NCBI RefSeq assembly: GCF_029784155.1
Contig: NC_073693.1
Location: 224,703,094 to 224,767,093, forward strand
DNA: 64,000 bases
Direction: 5' to 3'
From: Uranotaenia lowii
Taxonomy: Eukaryota; Arthropoda; Insecta; Diptera; Culicidae
Every line of letters begins with the position of its first letter. Within the stretch, counting starts at the first letter, position 1. Shown piece by piece: positions 13,009-24,361 of this stretch. The notes beneath the pieces were generated by a model that worked only from the letters and a program-made list of their open reading frames with translations, searched no databases and had not been told where the DNA came from. Both the position numbers and the translations under genes were made by a program.

Positions 13009-13330
13009 TTAACACTAAACGTACCGGAGGCGGTCAAATGACGGTTTTTGAACTTTGAATGATGATTACACCTTATATAATTTATTTTTCGCAAATTTAA
13101 CGACAGGACTATTTTTATTTTCAAAATGCAAGTATTTTTTGCATTTTTAAAATTGTAAGAGTTGTGGTTTTCGAATAACGCATGTGGTATACCTATTCAT
13201 ACCGCGAGCGGTCAAATGACGGTTTACACTGTTTTCGCTAAAACTTTCTTGTTTCTCAACTGATTTCTTTAAAATTTATAGTTTTGAAAAGCCTATAATG
13301 TGACTCAATAATTTTTCAAATATATCCCTT
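13009..13330 (+). mobile_element. Solo left end of the TTAA foldback family
   Basis: TTAA at 13009-13012 is followed by CACTAAACGTACCGG and two copies of CGGTCAAATGACGG. It then matches the left arm of the foldback element at 39256-39560 for about 300 bp. The opposite end (GTTTAGTGTTAA) is missing, so this copy is truncated. It sits directly in LINE RT motif A. Confidence 0.75.
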
Positions 13331-14087
13331 TCAATAAATAATAGTCCTATCCAATCTATAGCCCAAGCTATCAGTTTAGGCTTCAAAATACAGTCAAATT
13401 ATAATTGGGATGCCCATATTATGTAGCAATGTGGTAAAGTTTATTCTTCTCTAAAATCACTTAATTTAAAAGCTAATTTCCTTAGCACAGAATTGAAATT
13501 AAAGCTTTCCAAAAGCCATTTTTCCGCATTTTACATCCTGCGACTTCTTACTTTTTCAAGTTTCCCAAAACGCTTTGAACAGGCTTCGGGTAGCACTCAA
13601 TTCCTGTGTTAGATTTGTTTATGATCTTAACCGTTACGATCACGTGTCACACCTACAATCCCGCCTAATCGGTAGCACGTTTGAAAAATTTCCTAAAATA
13701 AGATGTGTTTTATTTCTGTTCAAGTTTATTCAAACTAAAGAGCCACAGTATTTATATAACAAATTGATCTAATTACGAAGTACTAGGTTTATTATTTATT
13801 ATTATTTAAAAAAAAAGGGATGTAACCTACTGGAACTTTCTACCTTATTCACTCACTTTAGAAAAATCAAAAATATCCTTCCATAATAAATTGATTGAGC
13901 ACTTTTATTTAAGTTCATAAATTTAACGTTTCTCATTTTTTTTCATTAAAAAAATCATTATTACCACACGTCATGTAGACATCAGAATCACACTTAGTTA
14001 ACTAAAAAAAAAACAAAATAAAACAATTAAAAAGGATTTCATTCTTACGTTACTGAATAAAGTCAAATAAATAAATAAATAACCGCA
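13331..14087 (+). mobile_element. CR1/T1-like LINE, RT C-terminus and 3' tail
   Basis: The RT thumb/C-terminal region is recognisable across several frames (YNWDAHI..., then LNSCVRFVYDLNRYDHVSHLQ at about 13605-13665). The segment ends in a TAAATAAATAAATAA tail at about 14070-14084, as in mosquito CR1/T1 elements. Stops and small indels are common. Confidence 0.75.
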
Positions 14088-14275
14088 ACGAATATCGATA
14101 CTTTTGAAAAGGAAATGAAAATTACTCAACAAGTGATAAAAATTTTGGAATCTGAAGTCCCTCTATTTTGAAAAGAATTCTGCTTTTGACTTCTACTAAA
14201 ATCTGAAAGCATTCCCAAGCAACCAAAAGTCACATATTTAATTGAATGAAGGCTTTGAAATTTACATAAAGCTTA

Positions 14276-17195
14276 GTTCTTTTAGAAATGGGACAGTTAC
14301 AAATGCGTGTATCTCAAAAACCATTCGTTTGATCTAAATACTTTCTATGAAGGAAATGAAGTTAATCTTATGACAATTCGTGAAAAAATTTGAAAAAAAA
14401 TATTTATCGTTTTTTGAAAGAAAAATTTCTATATTATTCTTGGTACCTCCCATTGGCCGGCGCACACTTTTTTCAGCCATGATTTTGATCAGTTTTTCAA
14501 ACTTATACTTCGTCTAATCTGTATTTTAGGTGGCTACGTTCCACAGTGGGCCAGGAACCACACTTTTGCGGTCAAAATTGACTGCAGGCCAGAGGCTTCG
14601 TTGTAGCTCATTGGTGTCTTCGACAAAGTTACTCGGCTATATTTGCGCTATCTACTGATGGATTTGAATTAGTTCTATTTTTCTCCGCAAGGTGGCGCCA
14701 AAATCTAACTTTTTACAGAAGCAAGAAACAGGCATGGTTTCTTCTACAAAGTTGTTCATTATACCTTTAACATCAACTTTGTAGATCATTGTTAAGCTCT
14801 ATGTTGTGTACTTAACTTGCAAAAATAATAATTTAAGGAAACCTTGCAAAAAAATGGTTTTTTTCACCTATTTTTGTGTTTAGCTATACAATACCTCAAA
14901 TTTCCACAGTATTCGATTGGAATAGACTTAAATGAGATATTCTAGTGGAAAACTTATTCGTTTCGCCGATTTTTTCTGTCAAAATTGCAAAAAATTGGTT
15001 AAAGTTATACATTTTTCAAATTGCAATAACTTGCTTGCGAGCAGTTTGGCGCACCTCACTTTTCGAGAAGTGACAGCTGTGATTATGATCTAAATTCATG
15101 TAAAAAATGTCGGTGGGTTATCGTGGGTTCCTTGCCAAATGATTTAATAAAGTTGGTAAGTTTTCAATACAAATCCACATATTTTAAGACCTTTTTCAAA
15201 GAAAACATCCGAATTTCTCTTAGAAAAGTCGAATTTTCGTCGTTTTATTATTGCTTTAGTCCATTGCGATGCTTAATTAAGCGATTAAGCACATTTGGTG
15301 AAATTTATTTAAAAAAAATAAAAAATAATTTAAAACTGTTTTTATTTAAATTAATTTTTGAAAATTTTTATTTTTTTTTCTAATTAGATTAAAAGTGCGA
15401 AAAATGTGCTGAATTATTCATTCAAGCAGCAACTCCAATAATTGAACGATGAAAATTCGACTTTTCTACGAGAAATTCGGATGTTTTCTTTGAAAAAGGT
15501 CTTAAAATATGTGGATTTGTATTGAAAACTTACCAACTTTATTAAATCATTTGGCAAGGAACCCACGATAACCCACCGACATTTTTTACATGAATTTAGA
15601 TCATAATCACAGCTGTCACTTCTCGAAAAGTGAGGTGCGCCAAACTGCTCGCAAGCAAGTTATTGCAATTTGAAAAATGTATAATTTTAACCAATTTTTT
15701 GCAATTTTGACAGAAAAAATCGACGAAACGAATAAGTTTTCCACTAGAATATCTCATTTAAGTCTATTCCAATCGAATACTGTGGAAATTTGAGGTATTG
15801 TATAGCTAAACACAAAAATAGGTGAAAAAAACCATTTTTTCCAAGGTTTCCTTAAATTATTATTTTTGCAAGTTAAGTACACAACATAGAGCTTAACAAT
15901 GTTCTACAAAGTTGATGTTAAAGGTATAATGAACAACTTTGTAGAAGAAACCATGCCTGTTTCTTGCTTCTGTAAAAAGTTAGATTTTGGCGCCACCTTG
16001 CGGAGAAAAATAGAACTAATTCAAATCCATCAATAGATAGCGCAAATATAGCCGAGTAACTTTGTAGAAGACACCAATGAGCTACAATGAAGCCTCTGGC
16101 CTGCAGTCAATTTTGACCGCAAAAGTGTGGTTCCTGGCCCACTGTGCGTTCTTCTCCTTCAATTTCTGCTACTTTTCGGTCCAATACTTCTCTTTTAAAA
16201 GAAACTTAGGCCTATTAAGTGGATACAGCTGTTTCGAAATTGTCAAAACTTGATTATTTTTTAGCTACTTTAAAGCGTTTTTAATGGAATTTCTACTGGC
16301 AAAGTCTCACAATAACGAAGTAAAACCATCATGAGATTGAAATTCAACCTAATCGGTAAATATAGATCGTAGTTTGCGAAGGGTATATACAAAATTACTA
16401 TTTTAAGGCCTTTAAAAACAGCGAAAACCAAAGTTTTCGTTTTGAAAGTTGTTGTTTTTATTCCACAGGAGCAGAATTTTAGCAAATCATTATATTTCAT
16501 ACAAAATAACCCGCAAATACATACTTTAATACAGTCGGGACCATGCCACGAACAGACATGGTATAGTATTCAAACGCTGGAATTCAATGGTAGTTCATTA
16601 ATTTTATCGTTCATCAGAAATCATCTGTCCCATAGCCTCGGTACCGGCTATACAGCTTACGAGCTGTGGAACTCGCAAAAAAAAATTGTTGTTTGAGGTT
16701 AGGTTTGAATGACCCCTCACTAGGCAACACATTCAGCTTGCCGTAGAAATTTTTTTTAGAAATTTTAGCCATCTACACTTAGTTTTTCGCTTATTCAAAA
16801 TTAAAAATGCTGGTATGAGCTTTGACTTCCCTGATGACCCTTAACCGTAGTTGCTAATCATGTGTTTCACTCCAATGCCTGATTTTAACGTTGTGGACAT
16901 TTTTGACAGTGTTTGCATACTTTTCCACCACTCACACACAATAATTCTTCGAATAATCATCGGTTTTGTCAGCTATCAATATGATAATGATGGATTTTGA
17001 AGAAAACTGTGCAAAATTATTTTTTTCTTTTTTTCTTGCATCATGAATATCTTAAAAACGCTTAAATTTAAAATTTTGAAAAAAATAGGTCGGATAGTAC
17101 TTTTCACAGGCAGCAAAATGCTATCAAATTTTTTAATGTCCGATTACTAATAAACGAGCTATTAGCAAAAGAAAGTGTCCCATTTCTAAAAGAAC
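14276..17195. mobile_element. TA-flanked DNA element, 20-bp perfect TIRs
   Basis: The left TIR GTTCTTTTAGAAATGGGACA (14276-14295) has a perfect inverted copy at 17176-17195. TA dinucleotides flank both ends (14274-14275, 17196-17197), which suggests Tc1/mariner-type integration. No transposase is visible. A Transib-like inverted repeat (14542-16146) is nested inside it. Confidence 0.75.
14542..16146. mobile_element. Transib-like 1.6 kb long inverted repeat
   Basis: The element begins CACAGTGGGCCAGGAACC and ends with its inverted copy, GGCCCACTGTG. It is flanked by the exact 5-bp duplication CGTTC (14537-14541 and 16147-16151). The two arms, about 14542-15255 and 15435-16146, match over roughly 710 bp with few differences by eye. 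The AT-rich spacer is about 180 bp. A CACAGTG heptamer terminus with a 5-bp duplication is the signature of Transib, the superfamily ancestral to RAG1 and its recombination signal sequences. There is no transposase, so it would be a non-autonomous foldback. Assignment rests on ends and duplication only. Confidence 0.7.
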
Positions 17196-17384
17196 TAGCT
17201 TTATTGGCTGGCAAAGAGAATCAACTACCCAATTCCCTTGAGTGAACTTTATGTGCTCATTAATAAACTTTAAAGTTGCAAAAGTGATTTATATGTACGT
17301 TGTAATGGACGCCAGTCACATAAAGAGTACAAAAGAGCTCAAAATGGGATTTACTAAGTCACAAAAAGTGCATTGAAGTGCTTT

Positions 17385-17780
17385 ATTCCTGGGTGGCTGG
17401 CTGTCTGGTTGGGCGAGTACGCCTTCAGGGATGTTACAAAATCATAACACCAATTCGAGTTTTAGGTTCAATTAGAACAACATCTAGACGTGGTCTTGTG
17501 GTAGCGTGTTCAACCTTCACCAGGAAGGTCGCAGTTCGATTCCCAAGCCTGGCAAGTTTTTTTTAATAAGCAATTTGATACTTGAGTGACCATCAATATA
17601 TGTATGTAGGAATTGTAGGATATATGCAATATATGTATGTAGGAATTGTAGGAAAGAAGCAATTGAAAACTTGTCGAGTTTGGAATCCGGTGCGTGGCCT
17701 CATGGCGGCACCATAGTAAACATAGTAAATAAACAAGAGAAGGTGATATGAACCGATGCCAAGGGTGCAATTGAGATAGA
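17385..17780 (+). repeat. tRNA-derived SINE, copy 1
   Basis: A tRNA-like head has a box A-like GTGGTCTTGTGGTAGCGTG at about 17490-17508 and box B GTTCGATTCC at 17534-17543, followed by a T-run. The same head recurs at 26260-26314. Shared 3' sequence (GAAGGCCGTT..., AACTTAAATTTTG) suggests that both belong to one family. Confidence 0.6.
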
Positions 17781-17999
17781 GAGAGAATTTTTTGCTCATT
17801 TTACGATTTTTGGAAGCTGAATTAAAAGGCCGTTGGAAGATGAATATTAGGTCATTAAGACTTATTTTGGAACTTGAAAGTATCAATAAGAACTTAAATT
17901 TTGAGCTACATAGAACGTATTTCATATCAAGGATGGAGCTGAGTAAGCTTTTTTGTACCTGTTTTATGAGATTGCTGGTTGCTTGGGTTACCATTTAAA

Positions 18000-18850
18000 A
18001 AAAACTAAAGCTTACTCTTTTGTATAACTGGTCGGCATTAACTCGATAACTGTAAAATGGTAATTATATATTCCAGCATCATCAAAAAGTTTTGATTTTT
18101 CTTTGAAGCGTTAACCACTAGAACCGAAACGTATGTTTTTTCACATACCTAGATAAGTCTTCATCGAAACCTTCCCTAATCATGATCTTACTGTGAAAAT
18201 AGAAGAGATTAATTTTGTTATGTTAAAGAATATCATATGCACAAAAAGCCCTTACTATGTTTTATGCAAAAGAACGAATTTTATCTTTAATTTTGACAAA
18301 ATTTCAGCTTTGACGTATAGTTGTCATCAGTTGCTATCATTTTCAATGAAATTGTACGAAAACATTGCAAGTGGTACTGAAATGTTTTCCAAAACATAAA
18401 TACGTGCATTTAGCCCGCCTGGTTTTGAAAATCGGCTATTTTGACTACTTTTATTAAGAAATCACTTTCTCAAAAACTGTGAGAGATTTCAACATAAAAA
18501 TTACTCCAATGTACAGAAAACAAACGTCTGCTCATGTGCAATAGATAGACACCTATCTATTGGAATATTGATAGAATAAGTATTCTCTTTAATACGCGCA
18601 TTTAGCCCGCCATTTTTAAAGATTGTCCGGATTTCTACATAAAAAAAACTTAGAAAAGTTCGGTGCAACTCGGTAGCTTGCAAATCGTGGGGAAAAAACC
18701 CAGAGCTAACCGATTTCTCCTTCAATCTCATAATGATCAAGTAACGTTTTTTTCGATTTTGACAGTTCACATTCCAGGGAAATAGTGTTTTAGTGGCGAA
18801 AAAAAAACCAATTCCATTTAATTTTAAATGGATCCACCGAATCTTCCCTA
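18000..18850. other. AT-rich stretch, short repeated motif
   Basis: No gene is seen. The phrase GCATTTAGCCCGCC occurs at about 18408 and 18599, and the two flanks are otherwise dissimilar. Confidence 0.4.
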
Positions 18851-19560
18851 GTTCTTCTCAATTGAAAAGTATTGGACAATAAAAGATTGGAAAGTTGCGG
18901 TCACCCAAGTATTGTTGTAAAAAACTGATCATGGTATTGAAGAAAAGTGTGCGCTTTCTGATATAAGATACGAGAAACGCAAAGCTATAATTTTTATAAA
19001 AATCGTTCAATTAATTTTTTCATTTTTTTCATGAATCATCAATTATCAATTCTGAAGATCTGCTACAGAAAACTCGAAAAAAAAAAATTCACGTAGTGTT
19101 CTAAAAAGCTGAAGTTAGAAAATATACGTTGCACATAAGGATATATTTTTTTGAAATTCTCAAAATAATGTCCACAAACAATGTAAAAAAGTGATGTAAA
19201 AACTGTACTTTTCAGTCAGTGTATCATCAAAATTGTTTAAGTTGTAGATCAATTCTGAAAAGAGGATTGGAATGTTGACGTTATTTGGCACATTTTTGCA
19301 TTTTAAGATTATCCAAATACGAAATATGAGAAAAAAATTAAAAAAAAAAACAAAAGAAGAAGAAAAAAAATTACGAATTTTCGAAGGTAGCTGTTTTTCG
19401 AACCTTTTGTCAATTGGCAATTTCTCAGATCTTCTAAGACTTAAATTCAACTTTGCACTGAAGCCTATCCCCATTCTGATACATTACAAGGTTTCCAAAA
19501 CTATAAATTTTGTGAAAATCGACTGAGAAACTAAAGAGATGTGATCGGTTTTATGTGAGG
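18850..19560 (+). repeat. Diverged relative of the foldback arm at 39.6-40 kb
   Basis: Colinear blocks match the left arm of the foldback: AAGCTGAAGTTAGAA...TTGCACATA, AATGTAAAAAAGT...GTACTTTTCA, and AAGGTAGCTGTTTTTCGAAC...TTTGCACTG. Spacing is preserved but divergence is high. This is an old copy without recognisable ends. Confidence 0.5.
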
Positions 19561-20109
19561 TGTGTCAAATTGACACTCAAGGTCTGATTAGGGAGTTTTT
19601 TTTTCCTGAGCTTCAAGGGTGCGTCCATAAAAAAGTAATGATGCAAAATAACAGATTTCAAGAATTCATTGAGAGTCCTCGAATAATTTGTAAAAAAAAA
19701 ACGTTTGAGTAAGTAAATTTTACGTAAATTTTAAGGTTTGTATGAGAAAACTAAATATTTTTTAGTTTAGTTAACATGAACTTTTTCTAAGCAAATTTTC
19801 TGCCTAACAAATATGTCAAGGCCCATTACTGAGTATCTTTTCAGAAAACTGAGTTATAACCGATTGATTGGAGGTATGTTGTTTGCAATTGGAGGAAGTT
19901 CATTTAAATCCATATAACTGAAATTTTAAGGAAAACATCTATGAGCGAATTCGTCAAGGAACAAGAAATAATAAATAGCAAGTTGATAAAAAATCGACCA
20001 AGTCTAATGATGTAGTGAACAGGTAGGACATGTTCCTTCTTTAAATATATCTTCAGAGGACAAAACAAACTACTCAGAACAGTAATATGCATGGTATCAT
20101 GCAGGTTCC

Positions 20110-20520
20110 GATTTACAAAACATCAAATCTATTCACAATTACATAAAACGCCGGCTTTACTCCGGTTTACATATTTCATATCTTTTGTCAACCCGGAGAT
20201 GTCCTTGTAAGCTCCGCTGCACACAAAACTTGCCTTCAAGTCGTAATCTGCATCAAACGAAAAATCTCCGCGTTCCTTCAAAAAATTATTGGGGACATCA
20301 TGTCTGACTCAATGCGTGGTATGTCTGCTCGATCTAATAACTTTGACGAGTTGCACATCCTGCTCGCTAAACGACCACGTGCCTTTGGCTAGCTTAACCT
20401 TACAGGTTATTGCGATGCTCAAATTTCGCTCGAAGTTCATTGTACCTACCTGTTTTAGCGACTCATAACTGAAAAATTAGGCCGTGAAACTCGAGCCAGA
20501 CACAAAAGCCATCGGTTGGG
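20110..20520 (-). pseudogene. Unrecognised coding relic
   Basis: On the minus strand a reading frame runs for about 125 codons. It is broken by a TAA near 20485 and a TGA near 20308, and ends at TAG near 20126. Segments such as MNFERNLSIAITCKVKLAKG, GTWSFSEQDVQLVKV and ERGDFSFDADYDLKASFVC have protein-like composition unlike the AT-rich shadow frames around it. I do not recognise the family. It could be a decayed host gene exon or a fragment of an autonomous transposon gene. Confidence 0.4.
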
Positions 20521-20529
20521 GCTTTGTTT

Positions 20530-21770
20530 ATTTTTTTTCTTTATTGTCTACACATTTGCTTCTATGTCAGTGAGTCTTGTTTCGTTCACCTTTATTAACT
20601 TCGCTTGATTTTGTTTTGGACTTTATCCATCAACAGTGATTTCGTTTTTGTATAACCTGATTATGATAGATGTACTTCTGTATGACTCATTTGAGGCTGC
20701 TGTTTTGATTATGCATTTAGATTGTCTGATTGATGCTGACGTTTTCGATATCAGTTGCATTGGTCATATTGAATTGATTCTAATAGCTCTATCTTCAAAA
20801 GACTAACAATCCCACAAAACGAGAAAAATAGTATAAATGCAACTGGATTCAATGTAACTTGCTTTCAACAGCTCCACTAACCTACTTCAGGGCAGGTTTA
20901 GTGCATCCTTCGCTTTAGGTAATTTTCAACAAAAATGTCATACACCATTGCCAGCTGAACAAAACTGCATCCATACGGTACTGGATCAAATGCCAATGCT
21001 GCAAAACCGCAACCCACTTCCTTATAGGTGTAAAGAGATTAAAATCGGCCTTACACTCTCCTTGCACCTCGTGATAGGACAACAAAAAACATGGACCGAA
21101 AAAACCGGCATCGAAAGACTAGTCGAACTCGTCTATCGATAGTCCACCAGAAAAAAAAAACAACTACTACTTAAGACCCCATCGAACACGCGCCTGGGGA
21201 AACCCGCTTTTGGCCACGAAATCCGTAGCCCAACAGAGGCATTTACCCCATCCCATAGCTATATCAGTTGGAAACGTATTGGAAAATGGTTGTATAATCG
21301 ATTAACCGGTCTGACGTACCTACAACATATGTATGACGACATTTTGTGCTGATCCTCCCCCGGCAATTTTCCATGCGTTTTCGCACCTGCTATGGGTGGT
21401 TTGCGTATGAAGAATGACTGAGTGGAATAAATTTCGATATTCCTTCAGTGAGATTGAAGTGTTACATTGTATTTTATTTAATATAGAAGGGATACAGCCA
21501 ATATTATCTTGAGTTTGTGCATTTTGAAATTAGATAAAATATGCATTTTTCATAACCTTTTTACACAATTTATGGATGAGATTATTTTAAACTTACTTTC
21601 GATAAATTTTTGATTGTGTGGTATGTAGTTAATTTTTGAATATTTCAAAATCTGGGATCAAAAATGCTTCGTTTTTATTCAAAACTTGTCCATGATTTTT
21701 TGCAGCATTTTTGAGTAACGTTTACATGAGTAAATTTGAACTTTTTTGTTTGTATTAGAAAAAAGTGTAT
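20530..21770. other. No gene recognised
   Basis: Only short open frames occur here. Base composition is less AT-rich between 20850 and 21420, but I see no motif, TIR or tRNA-like sequence. Confidence 0.4.
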
Positions 21771-21772
21771 TA

Positions 21773-23077
21773 AAGGGTGATACGGTCGAAATTTGGTCGA
21801 GGGAAAACGCGTGTAAGTCGGTGAAATCGTTTATTTAAAAAATAAAATTCTTTTTCTAGTTTAAATAGTATAAAATTCAGGAAAAATTTTCAGTTAGGCT
21901 TCCGCTTTTCTAAATCCGAATTGCCGGGCCTTACGCTTAACCCCTACCATCAAATTTTGTACAGCCACCTTGTCCACCTTCTTCGCCGCAGAAAGCCAGT
22001 TTGCCTTGAACTGCTGCTCGTCCTTAGCAGTTTTTTGTTCTTCTTTAGGTTCCGCTTGACAATAGCCCAGTATTTCTCAATTGGGCGGAGCTCTGGCGTG
22101 TTGGGAGGGTTCTTGTCCTTGGAAACCACCTGCACGTTGTTGGCGACGTACCACTCCATCGCCTTTTTACGGTAATGGCAAGTTGCCAAATCCGGCCAAA
22201 ACAGTACGGAACAACCGTGTTTCTTCAGGAAAGGCAGCAGACGTTTATTCAAACACTCTTTCACGTAAATTTCTTGGTTGACAGTCCCGGAAGCTATGAA
22301 AATGCTGCTTTTCAAGCCGCAGATACAGATGGCTAACCAAACCAGATATTTCTTCGCAAACTTTGACAGTTTCATGTGCTTGAAAATATCTGCAACCTTT
22401 CCCCTTCCTTTTGCCGTATAAAACTCCTGTCTCGGAAGCTGCTTGTAGTCGGCGTTGACGTTGGTTTCGTCGTCCATTACCACGCAATCAAACTTCGTCA
22501 GCATCGTCGTGTACAGCCTCCGGGATCGCGCTTTGTTCGTCGTATTTTGTTTATTATCGCGACTTGGAGTCACTACTTTCTTGTAAGTCGATAGTCCGGC
22601 TCGGTTTTTGGCTCGATGCAAAAGCCCATTATAGATTGAAGACGATACACCCAGCCTATTTGCGGCATCTCGGAGAGAGAGATTGGGGTTTCGCTTGAAA
22701 CTACCGGCAACTCTCTTTGTCGTCTCAGCGGCTTCCGGTTTTCGATTTCCCCCCGATCCAAAGTTCCTGGCTGTCGACAAACGTACCCCAAACACTTTAA
22801 TTACATTTGTAACAGATGATTTGGCAACTTTTAGCGATTTTGCCAGCTTTGCGTGCGAGTAGCTCGGATTTTCGCGATGCGCGAGCAAAATTTTTATATG
22901 CTGCTCTTCTTCCTTGAACGGCATTTTGACAACTGAAGAGTGAATTCCAAAATCAAAATAGGAGCAACATTCTACACACACACACCTTCAAAATGAGGGG
23001 TGTTCAGGTTTTTTAAATGCAAAATTGAAAGTAATACGTCAAGTTGATATTGACCAAATTTTGACCGTATTACCCTT
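21773..23077 (-). mobile_element. ITmD37E (Tc1/mariner superfamily) transposon copy
   Basis: The ends are AAGGGTGATACGGTCGAAAT (from 21773) and an inverted ATTTTGACCGTATTACCCTT (to 23077), both flanked by TA (21771-21772, 23078-23079). Total length is 1.3 kb, as expected for a single-gene Tc1/mariner element. The transposase lies on the minus strand. Confidence 0.9.
21950..22924 (-). pseudogene. ITmD37E transposase, frameshifted near its C-terminus
   Basis: The ATG at 22924-22922 starts MPFKEEEQHIKILLAHRENP. I preferred it over an upstream in-frame Met because it gives the usual N-terminus. A helix-turn-helix region covers about residues 15-110. The catalytic triad is visible: D in VVMDDET, D in FWPDLA and E in RPIEKYW, with exactly 37 residues between the last two, which defines the DD37E group. 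Relative to the copy at 48 kb, a T-run of 6 instead of 10 (22031-22036) shifts the frame, so the last 30 residues are out of register. There is also an insertion around the SIYNGLLHRAKN segment. It is probably inactive. Confidence 0.88.
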
Positions 23078-23096
23078 TATGGGGCTCTTGTCTTCA

Positions 23097-23188
23097 TCTG
23101 TGCAAAAAAAATCTGGGAAATGGTCCATCTGTGGAAAAAAAATCTTGGAAATGGACCATTATAAGCAAAAAATATCTGGGAAATATTT
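23097..23188 (+). repeat. Three-copy tandem repeat, about 30 bp
   Basis: Units of the form ATCTGTGSAAAAAAAATCTGG...ATGGWCC repeat three times, the third diverged, immediately beside the ITmD37E right end. Confidence 0.7.
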
Positions 23189-23693
23189 CATTCTAGGCTT
23201 TTATTTCGGGTTTTTGTCATTCTGTATGTTGATATGTTGATAATCCACCATGGGTGCACGGCTTCACCGCAGTTTGACCAAAGTATGACGTATATTTTGA
23301 AAGAATTGTACACAAACAAAACATTGCACACATTCAATGTTATACATTAACTACATACCTAATCAGCTGGCAACTGATTGATCATTCGAAAATATTTACA
23401 CAGTTATTCGGGAAAAATACATCTTACCCATCTGCTGATAATGGGACTAAAAGTCATCACTTACAGCCGAACACAGAATCCAAAAATAATCCACTTATTG
23501 ACACTAGCCAGACACGTGCTACTCTTATAAGGATTATTTTATTTTGTTTCTGCTATTAACAATTCCCTTTTACTCCATCACTGTGTTATTCACAATTTTC
23601 CTAATACAGCTCAATACACATACTCTCCATTTTTCTTAATTTTTTTCTGTTTTTGCTTCACCAAACTAGATATATGAATTTTTTCCTCTGTCA

Positions 23694-23741
23694 GATCCCC
23701 TTTTCTTATAAGGTGATGATCCCCTTTTCTTATAGCGTGAT
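23694..23741 (+). repeat. Two-copy 24-bp tandem repeat
   Basis: GATCCCCTTTTCTTATAAGG is repeated with one or two changes just upstream of a CCCAAGC MITE end. Confidence 0.7.
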
Positions 23742-23743
23742 AT

Positions 23744-24360
23744 CCCAAGCAACCAAAAGTCCCATATCTACTTAAACGTTTCGTTGAACAAAGGTTCCAA
23801 AGGGAATTGGTACCGAATTTTCTTGAATGCGAGCATGAAAGTTACAAAAGGTTCCTCAAATAGCTTTTTTGTGGCACAGCAATCGCACATGACATGTCAA
23901 AAGCATCCATTCAGTATAAAAGTCACAAATTGGGACTCAAATAGCCTTCTTTGGACTTGAAGTTCCAAAAAGTTTCTCGAATAACCTTTCTTGAGACATG
24001 TCCGCTATTTCATGAATATTAAATGTGAACGAACATCACAAAAGGGCATATAATCGATAAATCATTTTTGTAGCTTGAAAATTTTTGAAGTGTATAATTT
24101 ATATTGAAATTTCAACTCAGAACAACTTAAAGCCAACTCGCAAAGGATTGTTTTCGAAAAGAGTAAATTTCTTCACTTCAAAAAATTTCGTTCAACTGTA
24201 TTTACTTACCATTTTACTTACCAAAGTCAGTTGAAGCTATTCATGAATTAAATATCAAGAAAAACTCAAGAATTTGTATAATTTTATGCGTAACAGATAT
24301 AAACATAGAGTTCCGAATTTTTCTAAAGCCGATATTATTTTAAGGGATGTTTGATTTATA
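23744..24360 (+). mobile_element. Left end of a CCCAAGCAACC-type MITE
   Basis: CCCAAGCAACCAAAAGTCCC at 23744 matches the outer element at 14214. The inverted partner end is not found before the next element starts at 24362, so this copy is either truncated or extends beyond that insertion. Confidence 0.45.
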
Positions 24361-24361
24361 T

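Larger units (their letters stand above)
14214..17987. mobile_element. Outer MITE with CCCAAGCAACC ends, carrying two nested elements
   Basis: The left end CCCAAGCAACCAAAAGT begins at 14214 and the inverted right end GGTTGCTTGGG finishes at 17987. Removing the nested element at 14276-17195 leaves an outer element of about 0.85 kb. Its right half contains a tRNA-like SINE head at 17489-17543. The same end sequence recurs at 23744, 24362, 50335 and 53909. Confidence 0.6.

Noticed and set aside
15123..15383. 86-codon open frame in the Transib-like repeat
   Set aside because: It lies in the arm and AT-rich centre of a non-coding inverted repeat, and its inverse arm is not conserved as protein.
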